NCBI GenBank assembly: GCA_018061825.1
Contig: JAGOTK010000007.1
Location: 1-32,693 of the forward strand
Source: Minisyncoccota bacterium
GTDB lineage: Bacteria > Patescibacteriota > Minisyncoccia > Phycocordibacterales > UBA5272
Reading direction: 5' to 3'
Length of the DNA: 32,693 bases
The notes beneath the pieces were generated by a model. It was not told where the DNA came from. It ran no database searches and saw only the letters and a program-made list of their open reading frames with translations. The translations under genes were made by a program, and so were the position numbers. Position 1 is the first letter of the stretch. Every line of letters starts with the position of its first letter. Positions 1 through 9,536 of the stretch are shown piece by piece.

Positions 1-996
<996 letters not shown>

Positions 997-1259
997 ATAT
1001 ACGATTATTCTAAAAATAAAATAGTTTAGACAAAATTTAGACACTTGACTAAAAGGCTTATTTTTTGTAGTATTTGAAAATAAGTTCTTTTAAAACAAAA
1101 GCCAAGATAAATACTTAAATGTAAAAGTTTAAAGATTTTCGGTTTTAATTTTTGAATTATAAAATTCTGTTTTTATATGTCTAAAATTTAGATATATAAA
1201 AATTCTACATATATACATATATTTTTTAAACAAATTTTTCAACCTTAAATTTTTAGATT
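997..1259. other. Intergenic region with candidate promoter and long leader
   Basis: No gene is seen in this 263-base gap. A possible sigma70 promoter reads TTGACT at 1045-1050, a 17-base spacer and TAGTAT at 1068-1073. If it is used, the gene at 1260 has a leader of about 180 bases. The sequence just before the ATG (about 1241-1256) resembles the leader end of the GH25 gene near 16905. A direct repeat, TTTAGACA, occurs twice near 1025-1042. Confidence 0.4.
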
Positions 1260-1913
1260 ATGAAAAAAATAAACAGAATTATTTTTAAGTTCTTCTTGAT
1301 TTCAGTTGTGATTATTGTTTTTATCTTTTTTATAACAGGCATGTCTTTTATTGAAACCAAAGAAGTATTCTTTAGATTAAAAGATTTTTTGAGTGAAAAT
1401 TCAGTTTTCATTCTAATTGGTTTTTTAGTCTGGTTTTTTTATTCCACAGGTTTTATTCAAAGTCTCGTATTTAAAAATATTGAAATAGATCTCGTGTGGG
1501 ACTTATATTCCATTTTTTGGATAATCGTTGTTCCATTGGTTATTTCTATTCAAGAAATTAAAGATAAATCATTTTTGGATAATATAGATTTTTTGAAACC
1601 TTTGTTATCAGATATGATTTTAAGACATTATGTACACTATTTTGTAGTATTTTTTTGCTTTTTTTTCGTTTTAATTTTTCTTTATGTTTTATCACAAAGA
1701 CAAAAAATATTAAATGTAGGCATCTTAATTAACTTTGTCTCATCTTTTTCTTTAGCTTGTTTTTTTTCATTTTTTACTATCATTTTTAGAATGGTTAGAT
1801 TAGATAAATTAGATGATTCATTTGGAGTTTTTTTTATTATTATTATACTTTATTTAGCTATTGATCTAGGCGGTATCTTTAAAAAAGAAAAGATAAAAGA
1901 TGATGATCTTTAA
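1260..1913 (+). CDS. Multi-pass membrane protein, unknown function
   Basis: A 217-residue, very hydrophobic protein. A short basic N-terminus leads into a first membrane segment (about residues 8-28). Further segments lie near 48-70, 85-100, 125-145, 155-180 and 188-206, and the C-terminal tail is charged and Lys/Asp-rich. Phe and Ile are extremely frequent. No family motif is recognised. It stands alone between a long upstream region and a strong terminator, so it is probably a single-gene unit. The ATG at 1260 is the only reasonable start, and there is no Shine-Dalgarno sequence. It could be a channel, a transporter fragment or a lineage-specific membrane protein; the sequence alone does not decide. 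Confidence 0.7.
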   Translation: MKKINRIIFKFFLISVVIIVFIFFITGMSFIETKEVFFRLKDFLSENSVFILIGFLVWFFYSTGFIQSLVFKNIEIDLVWDLYSIFWIIVVPLVISIQEIKDKSFLDNIDFLKPLLSDMILRHYVHYFVVFFCFFFVLIFLYVLSQRQKILNVGILINFVSSFSLACFFSFFTIIFRMVRLDKLDDSFGVFFIIIILYLAIDLGGIFKKEKIKDDDL

Positions 1914-1937
1914 AAGATAAAGCTCCTTAATAATTTT

Positions 1938-1970
1938 AAAACCCTTACAAATTTTGTGAGGGTTTTTTAT
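1938..1970 (+). terminator. Intrinsic terminator after the 1260 gene
   Basis: The stem AAAACCCTTACAA pairs with TTGTGAGGGTTTT (one G-U pair, short AT loop), followed by a T-run. Confidence 0.9.
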
Positions 1971-1990
1971 TTCTCTTTTTCTCAAAAATT

Positions 1991-1999
1991 TGTTAAAGT
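1991..1999 (+). promoter_or_regulatory. Candidate extended -10 box for elp3
   Basis: TGTTAAAGT lies 12 bases before the ATG at 2012; an alternative -10, CATAAT, is at 2003-2008. Either would give a nearly leaderless mRNA. Confidence 0.4.
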
Positions 2000-2011
2000 A
2001 TTCATAATAAT

Positions 2012-3835
2012 ATGAATAATATTTTTGCTAAAGTTTACATAGAAAAAGATCTAAATAATCTAAAACGCCTTATCACAAAAGACGCTGATTTGTACAAAGA
2101 AATTCTCGAAATAAGAGGAGAAATAGCAAAGACTCAAAAATTTTTGGGTGTAAAAACATTAGTTGGTAAAATTTTAAATATAGAAAAAAAGGCTCATGAA
2201 AAAGGGAAAACAAAAACTCCTACAAATAGTGAAGTTTTGATGTTATTTCAAAAAAGATTAGCAGAAGGAAAAGAAAATTTAGAAGAAGATAGAAAAAAAG
2301 AAATAGAGCAAATCTTAAAAAGATTAAAGGTGCGTAGTAGCTCTGGAGTGACAGTAGTATCTCTTCTTACAAAGCCATATCCTTGCCCTGGTAGATGTAT
2401 ATATTGTCCTACAGAGGTAAAAATGCCAAAGTCTTATTTATCCAAAGAGCCAGCAGCAGCTAGAGCTTTAGCAAACAACTTTGATCCATATAAGCAGATG
2501 ACTTCAAGATTAAAAGCTTTAGAAATGAACGGTCACCCAGTAAATAAATTAGAAATCATAGTGATAGGTGGTACTTTTGATTATTATAAAAAAGATTATC
2601 AAGAATATTTTTTAAAAGAAATTTTTAGAGCAGCAAATGAATTTAAGACTTCAGATTTAGAAATTAAAAATTCTAATTTATCTTTTTCCAGCTTGGGTCT
2701 CACAAGTAAAAAACTTTTAAAAGATAATTTAGAATCAAAGTCATTATTAGATCTTCAGACAGAAAATGAGACAGCAAATTGTAGAATAATAGGTATATCT
2801 ACAGAAACAAGACCAGATTATATAAATTTTGAGACATTAAATTGGCTTCGTCATTTGGGTGTGACAAAAATAGAAATAGGAGTTCAGCATCTAGATCAGC
2901 ATGTGCTTGATTTTAATGCTAGAGAGATGACAAAAGAAAGTATAGCAGAAGCGACAGAGATGATGCGTAGTGCAGGATTCAAATTTGTTTATCATATGAT
3001 GCCAAACCTCCCAGAATCAAATATTGAAATGGATGTTCAAATGTTTAAGGATTTATATAATTCAAAAGATTTTCATCCAGATATGCTAAAGATTTATCCT
3101 TGTGTGATATTAAAGACTAGTTATCTTTATAAAATGTTTACAAAAAAAGAATATAAAGACAGAGAGACAAAAGAGTTGAAAGGATTTGATTATCAGCCTT
3201 ATGATGATACGACTTTGATAAAAGTCCTTTCTGATAGTGAAAGGGAAATTAAAAATTACACAAGACTGATAAGAATGATTCGAGATATTCCTGCGACATA
3301 CATTTTAGCTTCTTCAAAGAAATCAAACATGCGTGAGTTGGTAGATGATTATCAAAAAAAGAATGGATTTATTCAGCAAGATATTCGTGCAAGAGAAATC
3401 AGGGATACAGAAGTAGATGATGCAGACTTTAATCTCAGAGTCACAGAATATGATACAAGACATGGAAGAGAGTACTTCTTGGAATATATAAATAAAAAAG
3501 AAAATGATAAGCTTGCAGGATTTGCTAGACTGCGTCTTCAAGATGATTTCTTTGATAAAGAGTTGAAGGGACAAGAAAATCTAAAAGTCCTTGCTGAAAA
3601 TGTTGCTCTTATTCGTGAGCTTCATGTGTATGGGATAGTTAAAAAATTTGGAGAAGCTGGAAATCAATCTCAACATGTTGGTTTTGGAAAAAGACTCATG
3701 GCAGAAGCAGAGAAAATAGCAAAAGAAAAAGGTTATAAAAAAATGGCTGTCATTTCTGGAGTTGGCGTGCGTGAATATTATAAAAAGCTTGGATATCATT
3801 TAGAGGGGACATATATGATAAAAGATCTTATTTAA
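2012..3835 (+). CDS. elp3: Elp3-family tRNA uridine-34 carboxymethyl/acetyltransferase-like enzyme
   Basis: A 607-residue protein with the Elp3 architecture: an N-terminal helical region, a radical-SAM core and a C-terminal GNAT acetyltransferase domain. The iron-sulfur motif is CPGRCIYC (Cys125, Cys129, Cys132, spacing CX3CX2C), followed by CPTE and the IVIGGTF strand. The C-terminal part has the RELHVYG signature and the acetyl-CoA loop QHVGFGKRL, then an EYYKKLGY end typical of the family. Elp3 uses SAM and acetyl-CoA to start cm5U formation at wobble U34 of tRNAs. In eukaryotes it works within Elongator, while archaeal and some bacterial forms act alone. No other Elongator subunit is seen here, so a stand-alone form is inferred. 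The leader is very short. Confidence 0.92.
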   Translation: MNNIFAKVYIEKDLNNLKRLITKDADLYKEILEIRGEIAKTQKFLGVKTLVGKILNIEKKAHEKGKTKTPTNSEVLMLFQKRLAEGKENLEEDRKKEIEQILKRLKVRSSSGVTVVSLLTKPYPCPGRCIYCPTEVKMPKSYLSKEPAAARALANNFDPYKQMTSRLKALEMNGHPVNKLEIIVIGGTFDYYKKDYQEYFLKEIFRAANEFKTSDLEIKNSNLSFSSLGLTSKKLLKDNLESKSLLDLQTENETANCRIIGISTETRPDYINFETLNWLRHLGVTKIEIGVQHLDQHVLDFNAREMTKESIAEATEMMRSAGFKFVYHMMPNLPESNIEMDVQMFKDLYNSKDFHPDMLKIYPCVILKTSYLYKMFTKKEYKDRETKELKGFDYQPYDDTTLIKVLSDSEREIKNYTRLIRMIRDIPATYILASSKKSNMRELVDDYQKKNGFIQQDIRAREIRDTEVDDADFNLRVTEYDTRHGREYFLEYINKKENDKLAGFARLRLQDDFFDKELKGQENLKVLAENVALIRELHVYGIVKKFGEAGNQSQHVGFGKRLMAEAEKIAKEKGYKKMAVISGVGVREYYKKLGYHLEGTYMIKDLI

Positions 3836-3897
3836 TTAAGTCTTTTTAATAAGCACACATTTTTAAATATTGTGAAGTGTCTTGTATTTATTTATTA

Positions 3898-3906
3898 TGA
3901 TATAAT
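3898..3906 (+). promoter_or_regulatory. Extended -10 box for the O-antigen-ligase-like gene
   Basis: TGATATAAT is a perfect TGn-TATAAT, placing the RNA start near 3913 and giving a leader of about 29 bases. Confidence 0.7.
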
Positions 3907-3941
3907 TTTTGGATTATAAAATAAGTTTTTAAAGAATAGAT

Positions 3942-6371
3942 ATGAATATAAATAAATTTTTAAAATTGGTGATTTATGTAGCTTTAGCTATTGTCCCATT
4001 TTTAGCGTTTTATGTTTCTGGATTTGGCGTTGGCACTTCATGGAATGCAATGCTTTTCCCATACATTACTGGAAAGAATTTCGCATTTAGAATTTTAATT
4101 GAAATAGCAGCAGCAGCATGGCTAATGCTTATGATTTTAAATAAAGAATATAGACCAAAAAGATCTATTATTCTTTATGCTTATTCTGCATTTGTTTTCA
4201 TCTTATTATTAGCAGATATATTTTCTGTAAATCCTGTGAGATCTTTCTTTTCAAATTTTGAAAGAATGGAAGGTTTTATTTCTCATATACATATATTTTT
4301 ATATTTCCTACTTATAATTTCTATATTTAATACAGAAAATAAATTTAAAAAATATAAAGAGATCTTATTTGTTTCAAATATACCAGTTTTGGTTTTTGCA
4401 TTCTTGCAACTTTTAGGATTAGAATCTTTTACTCCAATGAAATATTTACCTTCATTGCGTGATGTTATACACAAGTATTTTGCTCCTTCACAAGGAGGGG
4501 CTCAATTGGATTCTTCTCTTGGAAACTCTACTTATTTAGCAATATATGCGATATTCTTTATATTCTTATTCTTTATAAGCTTTATTGAAAGTAAATTTAA
4601 AAAAGATAAAAATTCTTGGATATATCTTTTAATGACAATTTTAAATCTTATTGTACTTTTCTACACACAGACTCGTGGAGCTCAAGTAGGATTTGTTATT
4701 GGAATTTTTGTTTCTGCTTTAATTTTATTCTTTGCCGGAAAAAAATACGAAGATTTGAAAATTCTTCGTAAAGTTTCAATTGGAGTAGTTATCTTTATTC
4801 TTGTTGGTTTTATAGGGCTTATTTCTTTAAAAAATACAAATTTTATTAAGAATTCTAATACTTTAAATAGACTATCTAAAGTATCAAGCTTTGCAAATCC
4901 TTTTTATTTTTTTAATAGAGTTGGAGAGCTGAAAGTTGAGCTTTATAACCCTACATCTACATATCAAAGTCTTCTTGCAGTTTCTGGTGATGGTACATTC
5001 ACTTCAAGACTTTTAAACGTAAAGATGTCTCTTGCTGGATTTAAAGATAGACCAATATTAGGTTGGGGACAAGACAATTATTTTTATGTATTTGCAAAAC
5101 ATAACGATCCTAGAATGTATTCTCAAGAGCCTTGGTTTGATAGGACACATAATGTGTTTATGGATTGGCTTATCGCTGCTGGTATTTTAGGTCTTATTGC
5201 TTATTTATCTTTATATTTTTCAGCTATTTATTCAATGTGGTTTTCAAAACATTCTAAACAGAATAAAAATACAAGACAGGATTTTGTAGAGAAGACATTG
5301 TTGACAGGTCTTTTAGTAGCATATTTTATTCATAATATATTTGTATTTGATAATCTAATATCTTATATATTATTTATATTTGTACTTGCTTATATACATT
5401 TAAATTTTAGTGTTAAAGCAGAAGAAAAAGAAAATATAAATGTCATAAAAGATCAAAAAAGAAAAATCTTAATCTTTGCTCCATTTATAATTATCGCTTT
5501 ATTTACTTCTCTTTATTATTTCAATTTTGTTTACATAAAAGCAAACAGAGCTATTATCCATGGATTGTCTCCAGAAAAAAGAGACGGCGAATCATCTTTA
5601 GACTCTCTTCAAAGAGCATTGGATTCTTTTAGAGAAGCAGTAAAGATCGGAGGAGTTGCAAAGATGGAAAGTAGAGAACAACTTGCTCAATTTAGTCTAG
5701 GTCTTGTAGAGCAAATAAGAAGTGCAAATATCCCACAAACTGAAGAATATTTACCTATATACAAACTAGTTTCAGATTATGTAGAAGCTACAAAGAGTGA
5801 ATATAAAACATTGGTAGATGCTAAAAATCCAGACCCTAGAAGTCTTTCAATTTATACATCTTTCTTAAGAAGTATAAATCAAAATGAAGAAGCTTTAAAA
5901 TATGGAAAAATGGCTTATGATATGGCTCCAAAAAAGCAGACAATTTCTCAAGAGTATATTCAAGCATTGATGGCATCAAATAATTTTGCTGAAGCAAATA
6001 TAGTTGCTGAGAAAGCTTATTTAGATGACACAAGTTATGAATTATCAAAGACATTCTTATCATTGACTAATGTTTATGTTGGTAAATTTGATGAAGCTAA
6101 AGAACTTTTAGAAAGTAATGGTAGATATAATATCAATCAGTCTATAGAGAAAGCTGCTTATTTTACAAACAATCTAAATAAATTGATACCTTTACTTGAA
6201 TCAAATCTAAAGTTAGATAAAGCAGATGTGCAATCAATAATACTTTTATCTAAAGCATATGTAGATAATGATCAAAAATATATGGCCGTAGCATTATTAA
6301 ATGATCTAGCTTTACAAAAGCCAGAATTAAAAGAAGAGATAGAAAATTATATAAAAAGTTTTAATAAATAA
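3942..6371 (+). CDS. O-antigen ligase/polymerase-like membrane protein with C-terminal TPR region
   Basis: An 809-residue protein. Residues 1 to about 530 form roughly a dozen membrane segments with a large extracytoplasmic loop. The TRGAQVGF motif after a hydrophobic strand (about residue 247) and the later GWGQDNY...RTHNVFMDW segment match the Wzy_C/O-antigen-ligase family. This family joins or polymerises lipid-linked glycans, or transfers them to acceptors, on the outer face of the membrane. Residues from about 555 to the end are soluble and helical with TPR-like repeats (for example NQNEEALKYGKMAYDMAP). This fusion is common for such proteins. The likely role is surface glycan or glycoprotein assembly; the substrate cannot be told. 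Bacterial PglL-type oligosaccharyltransferases share the same domain and are an alternative reading. Confidence 0.85.
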   Translation: MNINKFLKLVIYVALAIVPFLAFYVSGFGVGTSWNAMLFPYITGKNFAFRILIEIAAAAWLMLMILNKEYRPKRSIILYAYSAFVFILLLADIFSVNPVRSFFSNFERMEGFISHIHIFLYFLLIISIFNTENKFKKYKEILFVSNIPVLVFAFLQLLGLESFTPMKYLPSLRDVIHKYFAPSQGGAQLDSSLGNSTYLAIYAIFFIFLFFISFIESKFKKDKNSWIYLLMTILNLIVLFYTQTRGAQVGFVIGIFVSALILFFAGKKYEDLKILRKVSIGVVIFILVGFIGLISLKNTNFIKNSNTLNRLSKVSSFANPFYFFNRVGELKVELYNPTSTYQSLLAVSGDGTFTSRLLNVKMSLAGFKDRPILGWGQDNYFYVFAKHNDPRMYSQEPWFDRTHNVFMDWLIAAGILGLIAYLSLYFSAIYSMWFSKHSKQNKNTRQDFVEKTLLTGLLVAYFIHNIFVFDNLISYILFIFVLAYIHLNFSVKAEEKENINVIKDQKRKILIFAPFIIIALFTSLYYFNFVYIKANRAIIHGLSPEKRDGESSLDSLQRALDSFREAVKIGGVAKMESREQLAQFSLGLVEQIRSANIPQTEEYLPIYKLVSDYVEATKSEYKTLVDAKNPDPRSLSIYTSFLRSINQNEEALKYGKMAYDMAPKKQTISQEYIQALMASNNFAEANIVAEKAYLDDTSYELSKTFLSLTNVYVGKFDEAKELLESNGRYNINQSIEKAAYFTNNLNKLIPLLESNLKLDKADVQSIILLSKAYVDNDQKYMAVALLNDLALQKPELKEEIENYIKSFNK

Positions 6372-6407
6372 AAATTTAAATATATTTTTAAATTAAAAAA
6401 CTAAAAA

Positions 6408-6442
6408 TAAAAACTCTGTGAGATTCACAGAGTTTTTATTTT
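6408..6442. terminator. Bidirectional terminator between the ligase-like gene and tsaD
   Basis: AAAACTCTGTG and CACAGAGTTTT form a perfect 11-bp stem with a 5-base loop. T-runs on both strands serve the two convergent genes. Confidence 0.92.
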
Positions 6443-6459
6443 ATCTATTTAATATATTT

Positions 6460-7755
6460 TTAAATATTTTCTAAACTAAAATTGCTATCAGCTTTTATTT
6501 CAGAGATATGAGCTTCTTTTTCATTATTTAAAATGTGAATTATTCCTGCCAATCCTATCATAAAAGCATTATCTCCAGTTAAAAATTTTTCTGGTATATA
6601 TAAATCTATATTTTCTTTTAATACAAATTCTGAAAAACTTTTTCTTATATATGTATTTGCTATTACTCCACCTCCAATTAATAGACTTTTTGCATTTGTA
6701 TTTTCTATGGCATCTTTTATTTTTTTTAATAATATATCTGTGCAAGCATTTTCAAAATCAAGAGAAATTAAATTTTTTATATCTTCTTCTTTTATATTTT
6801 TTTCTTTTAATTTATTTATTTTATAAATAACAGCCGTCTTTAATCCAGAAAAAGAAAAGTTTAGATCTTTAGAGTTTATCATTGGGCGAGGGAGCTTTTC
6901 TGATGCTTCTATTTTTAATCCATTATTTCTCACTTCTTCGGCTATCTTTGATATTTCAGGCCCACCAGGATATGGGAGATTAAGTGATCTTGCTACTTTA
7001 TCAAAAGCTTCACCGACAGCGTCATCTACTGTTTTGCCTATTTTTTTATATTTTCCTAATTCGTCAAAGTAAATTATTTCTGTATGTCCTCCAGAAATCA
7101 AAAGTGCGATAGTGGGAGAAGAAAAATTTTTAATAAAGAATTCACCTTTGCTGGATTTATTTTCTTTATTAACAGGTGATACAAGTGTGCTCATTATATG
7201 TCCCTCCATATGATTGATAGGATAGACTTTTATATCCCAAAATATTGATATTGCTTTTGCAAAATTTATCCCAACCCAGAGTGCTGGAGCAAGGCCTGGG
7301 CCAGCTGTCACACATATTGCATCTATTTCTGGTTTTTCAATTTTTATAAAAAGCTTCGCGAGTTCGCTAAACATTTCTGGCTCTCTTTCAAGAAGTATTC
7401 TAATTTTTTCTACTTTTTCAAAATCAAATTTTGATTTCATTTCTTCAAATATTTCCTCATTTCTTTTTTCTAGATTTATATCTTTTTTTGCTTCATCATT
7501 TTCAACTTCACTTTCTTTTTTTACAAATAGATCTGCCTCTTTTATACATTCTTCAAAAATCCTTACAATATTTTTTGCATGTTCTCTTTTTGCAAGCATA
7601 GGGAATACTCCTCCAAATTCTCTATGGATATTTATTTGAGAGAGGATATGATTTGATAAGACATTGAATTTGATTTCTTCTTTCTGTTCTTTATCAAAAT
7701 CCATTATCGCTATCGCTGTCTCATCGCAACTCGTCTCTATGGATAATATTTTCAT
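6460..7755 (-). CDS. tsaD: tRNA N6-threonylcarbamoyladenosine transferase TsaD (Kae1/YgjD family)
   Basis: A 431-residue protein with an ASKHA fold that transfers the threonylcarbamoyl group to A37 of ANN-reading tRNAs. Visible motifs are IETSCDET near the start, HMEGH with metal-binding His182 and His186, LLISGGHTE, VDDAVGEAFDKVAR, YPGGPEISK, NFSFSGLKT and the LIGGGVIAN phosphate loop. It is about 90 residues longer than a typical bacterial TsaD. Most of the excess is a charged, helical insertion at about residues 78-140, between the AKREHAKN helix and the IDAICVTAGPG strand. The partners TsaB, TsaE and TsaC are not in the window. The start sits 7 bases from a perfect extended -10, so the mRNA is probably leaderless. 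Confidence 0.96.
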   Translation of the reverse strand: MKILSIETSCDETAIAIMDFDKEQKEEIKFNVLSNHILSQINIHREFGGVFPMLAKREHAKNIVRIFEECIKEADLFVKKESEVENDEAKKDINLEKRNEEIFEEMKSKFDFEKVEKIRILLEREPEMFSELAKLFIKIEKPEIDAICVTAGPGLAPALWVGINFAKAISIFWDIKVYPINHMEGHIMSTLVSPVNKENKSSKGEFFIKNFSSPTIALLISGGHTEIIYFDELGKYKKIGKTVDDAVGEAFDKVARSLNLPYPGGPEISKIAEEVRNNGLKIEASEKLPRPMINSKDLNFSFSGLKTAVIYKINKLKEKNIKEEDIKNLISLDFENACTDILLKKIKDAIENTNAKSLLIGGGVIANTYIRKSFSEFVLKENIDLYIPEKFLTGDNAFMIGLAGIIHILNNEKEAHISEIKADSNFSLENI

Positions 7756-7762
7756 GTTTTAG

Positions 7763-7771
7763 ATTATAGCA
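7763..7771 (-). promoter_or_regulatory. Extended -10 box for tsaD
   Basis: On the minus strand the box reads TGCTATAAT. Only 7 bases separate it from the ATG at 7755, so transcription should begin at or next to the start codon. Confidence 0.75.
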
Positions 7772-7786
7772 AAAATGCAATATTTT

Positions 7787-7795
7787 TGGTAATAT
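7787..7795 (+). promoter_or_regulatory. Extended -10 box for rlmH
   Basis: TGGTAATAT ends 6 bases before the ATG at 7802, which implies a leaderless mRNA. It shares a 46-base divergent region with the tsaD promoter. Confidence 0.6.
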
Positions 7796-7801
7796 GGATT
7801 T

Positions 7802-8278
7802 ATGAAATTTCAAATCATTACAATTGGAAAAAAGCATGACAAAGATCTTGAAAATCTTATTTTAGATTTTGAAAAAAGGATCAAGAAAAATTTTGACCTA
7901 TCTTGGCATATTTTAAAAAGTGAAGATGATAAAGATAAGGATGTGCAAAAGAAAAAAGAATCTGAAAAGATTTTAGAATTTTTAAAAAAGGAAATTTCTT
8001 CAAATAGCTTTGTGATACTTCTTGATGAAAAGGGTAAAGAAAAATCTACAAAAGAATTATCAAATCTTTTTGAAGAGAAAATGAATAGAGGAATAGATAA
8101 GATTATTTTTATAATTGGTGGAGCTTTTGGAGTTGAAGAAAAAATATCTGAAAAAGCAAATCTTATTTTATCTTTATCAAAGCTTGTATTTCCTCATCAA
8201 ATAGTAAGACTTATTTTAATAGAGCAGATATATAGATGTATTTCTATTTTAAAAAATGAAAAATATCATCATGAATAA
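7802..8278 (+). CDS. rlmH: 23S rRNA pseudouridine-1915 N3-methyltransferase RlmH
   Basis: A 158-residue SPOUT-class methyltransferase, the normal length for RlmH. It methylates pseudouridine 1915 in helix 69 of 23S rRNA, on the assembled 70S ribosome. Motifs include ITIGK at the N-terminus, VILLDEKGKEKSTKE, the SAM-binding knot region IIGGAFGVEE (Gly106-Gly107), LSLSKLVFPHQIVR and the C-terminal YHH end. It is divergent from tsaD and convergent with tRNA-Val. No terminator is obvious in the 19 bases before the tRNA. Confidence 0.96.
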   Translation: MKFQIITIGKKHDKDLENLILDFEKRIKKNFDLSWHILKSEDDKDKDVQKKKESEKILEFLKKEISSNSFVILLDEKGKEKSTKELSNLFEEKMNRGIDKIIFIIGGAFGVEEKISEKANLILSLSKLVFPHQIVRLILIEQIYRCISILKNEKYHHE

Positions 8279-8297
8279 AATACGAATATTATTTTAG

Positions 8298-8370
8298 TGG
8301 ACGATAGAGGATTCGAACCTCTGACATCTACAACGTCAATGTAGCGCTCTACCAACTGAGCTAATCGTCC
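8298..8370 (-). tRNA. tRNA-Val (GAC)
   Basis: A full cloverleaf on the minus strand: acceptor GGACGAT/ATCGTCC, anticodon loop TTGACGT, T-loop TTCGAAT and discriminator A. The CCA end is not encoded. A TGATATAAT box at 8381-8389 (minus strand) lies directly upstream. Confidence 0.97.
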
Positions 8371-8437
8371 TAATCTTTAAATTATATCAAATATAAAATT
8401 ACTTCACAAATCTAGATTTTGATTTTATTTTTATAAA

Positions 8438-8446
8438 TGTTATTAT
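8438..8446 (+). promoter_or_regulatory. Extended -10 box for the 53-residue gene
   Basis: TGTTATTAT lies about 25 bases before the ATG at 8472. Confidence 0.5.
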
Positions 8447-8471
8447 TTTTTTAGTTAAAAATATAAATAAT

Positions 8472-8633
8472 ATGTACCTATTTCAAACTCTAATTGAGCC
8501 AACAGATTCTTTAACCAAGTTAGGAGAAAAAGAATATAAAGTGGTTGGACAAGATTCATGTTTTCCTGTTGCTTTATTTTTTGGTAATTATGAAAACTGC
8601 TCTAATTATCAAAAAGAAAAAAGTACTTGTTAA
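8472..8633 (+). CDS. Small protein of 53 residues, unknown function
   Basis: An open frame from ATG 8472 to TAA 8631-8633, starting MYLFQTLIEP and ending YQKEKSTC. It has no membrane segment and three Cys (about residues 35, 45 and 53), two of them within the last nine residues. No family is recognised. Support for a real gene comes from context: a TGnTATTAT box about 25 bases upstream and a perfect 12-bp-stem terminator 5 bases after the stop. The unit would otherwise have no product. It might instead be a small RNA that happens to contain an open frame. Confidence 0.55.
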   Translation: MYLFQTLIEPTDSLTKLGEKEYKVVGQDSCFPVALFFGNYENCSNYQKEKSTC

Positions 8634-8638
8634 ATGTT

Positions 8639-8676
8639 AAACAAAGATTTTATAATGAAATCTTTGTTTTTGTTTT
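8639..8676 (+). terminator. Intrinsic terminator after the 53-residue gene
   Basis: AAACAAAGATTT and AAATCTTTGTTT form a perfect 12-bp stem with a 7-base loop and a T-rich tail. Confidence 0.88.
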
Positions 8677-8677
8677 A

Positions 8678-8686
8678 TGATATAAT
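8678..8686 (+). promoter_or_regulatory. Extended -10 box for the SDR gene
   Basis: TGATATAAT ends 6 bases before the ATG at 8693, so the mRNA is probably leaderless. Confidence 0.75.
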
Positions 8687-8692
8687 TTTTGT

Positions 8693-9400
8693 ATGAATAA
8701 ATCTCTTAAAATCTCAGAAAAAATCATTTTAATATCAGGTGGAAGTGATGGACTTGGTCTTGCGACTGCAAAAGCTTTAAATAAAGCAAATACCGTGATC
8801 ATACTTTCTCCAGAAAAAGAAAAATGTGAAGAAGTTAAAAAGTATTTTGATATTGATTATGTGATCACTGATATTACAAAAGAAAATGATATAGAAAAAG
8901 CTATAAAAAGTATAATCAAAAAATATGGAAGGATAGACACTTTAATAAATAATGCAGGGATTTGGATAGAAGGAGATTTGACAGAAAATGATTTTGAGAA
9001 AATAAAGAAAGTTTTTGAAGTAAATGTGCTAGGTCTTATAGATCTCACACAAAAAGTAATTCCTTTTATGAAGAAATTAAAAAAAGGAAGAATTATAAAT
9101 ATAGTTTCCCAGGCAGGACTTTATCCAAAAGCAGAAAGAAGTGTGTATCATGCAAGTAAGTATGCTGTCCATGGATTTACTCAATCTCTAGCTATTGAGC
9201 TTGCTCCTTTTGGTATAAGTGTATCAGGATTTTATCCAGATAAAATGAATACTCACTTTTTTTCAAAAGCTGGATTTGATAAAAATACAAAAAATTATAT
9301 CGAAGTAAATGAAGCTGTGAGAGCTATAGAGTTTATTGTAGAGACGAGTGAGCATTTAAACATTCCAGAGCTAGGAATAAAGAGTTTGGGTGAGTATTAA
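8693..9400 (+). CDS. Short-chain dehydrogenase/reductase (SDR), substrate unknown
   Basis: A 235-residue classical SDR with a Rossmann fold. The cofactor glycine motif GGSDGLG is at residues 16-22, NNAG at 86-89, the catalytic Ser at 139 (IVSQAG) and the YHASK active site gives Tyr152 and Lys156. Such enzymes reduce or oxidise ketone/alcohol groups with NAD(P)(H). Substrates vary too widely to name; fatty-acid, sugar or quinone carbonyls are all possible. It stands alone, with a terminator just upstream and the secA promoter downstream, so the neighbourhood gives no pathway clue. Confidence 0.93.
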   Translation: MNKSLKISEKIILISGGSDGLGLATAKALNKANTVIILSPEKEKCEEVKKYFDIDYVITDITKENDIEKAIKSIIKKYGRIDTLINNAGIWIEGDLTENDFEKIKKVFEVNVLGLIDLTQKVIPFMKKLKKGRIINIVSQAGLYPKAERSVYHASKYAVHGFTQSLAIELAPFGISVSGFYPDKMNTHFFSKAGFDKNTKNYIEVNEAVRAIEFIVETSEHLNIPELGIKSLGEY

Positions 9401-9426
9401 GAAAATTATCAAAAAAATAGCTTTTA

Positions 9427-9435
9427 TGCTAGAAT
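9427..9435 (+). promoter_or_regulatory. Extended -10 box for secA
   Basis: TGCTAGAAT would start a leader of about 95 bases before the secA ATG at 9537. The same 9-mer precedes the SIMPL gene. Confidence 0.6.
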
Positions 9436-9536
9436 ATCTCTATAATTAATCTTTTAATAGAAGCTTTTAGTTTCAATAATAAGGGTTTTTTCCGGATTTT
9501 ATATAAAAATTAATATTAAGTAATTGATGAATATTT

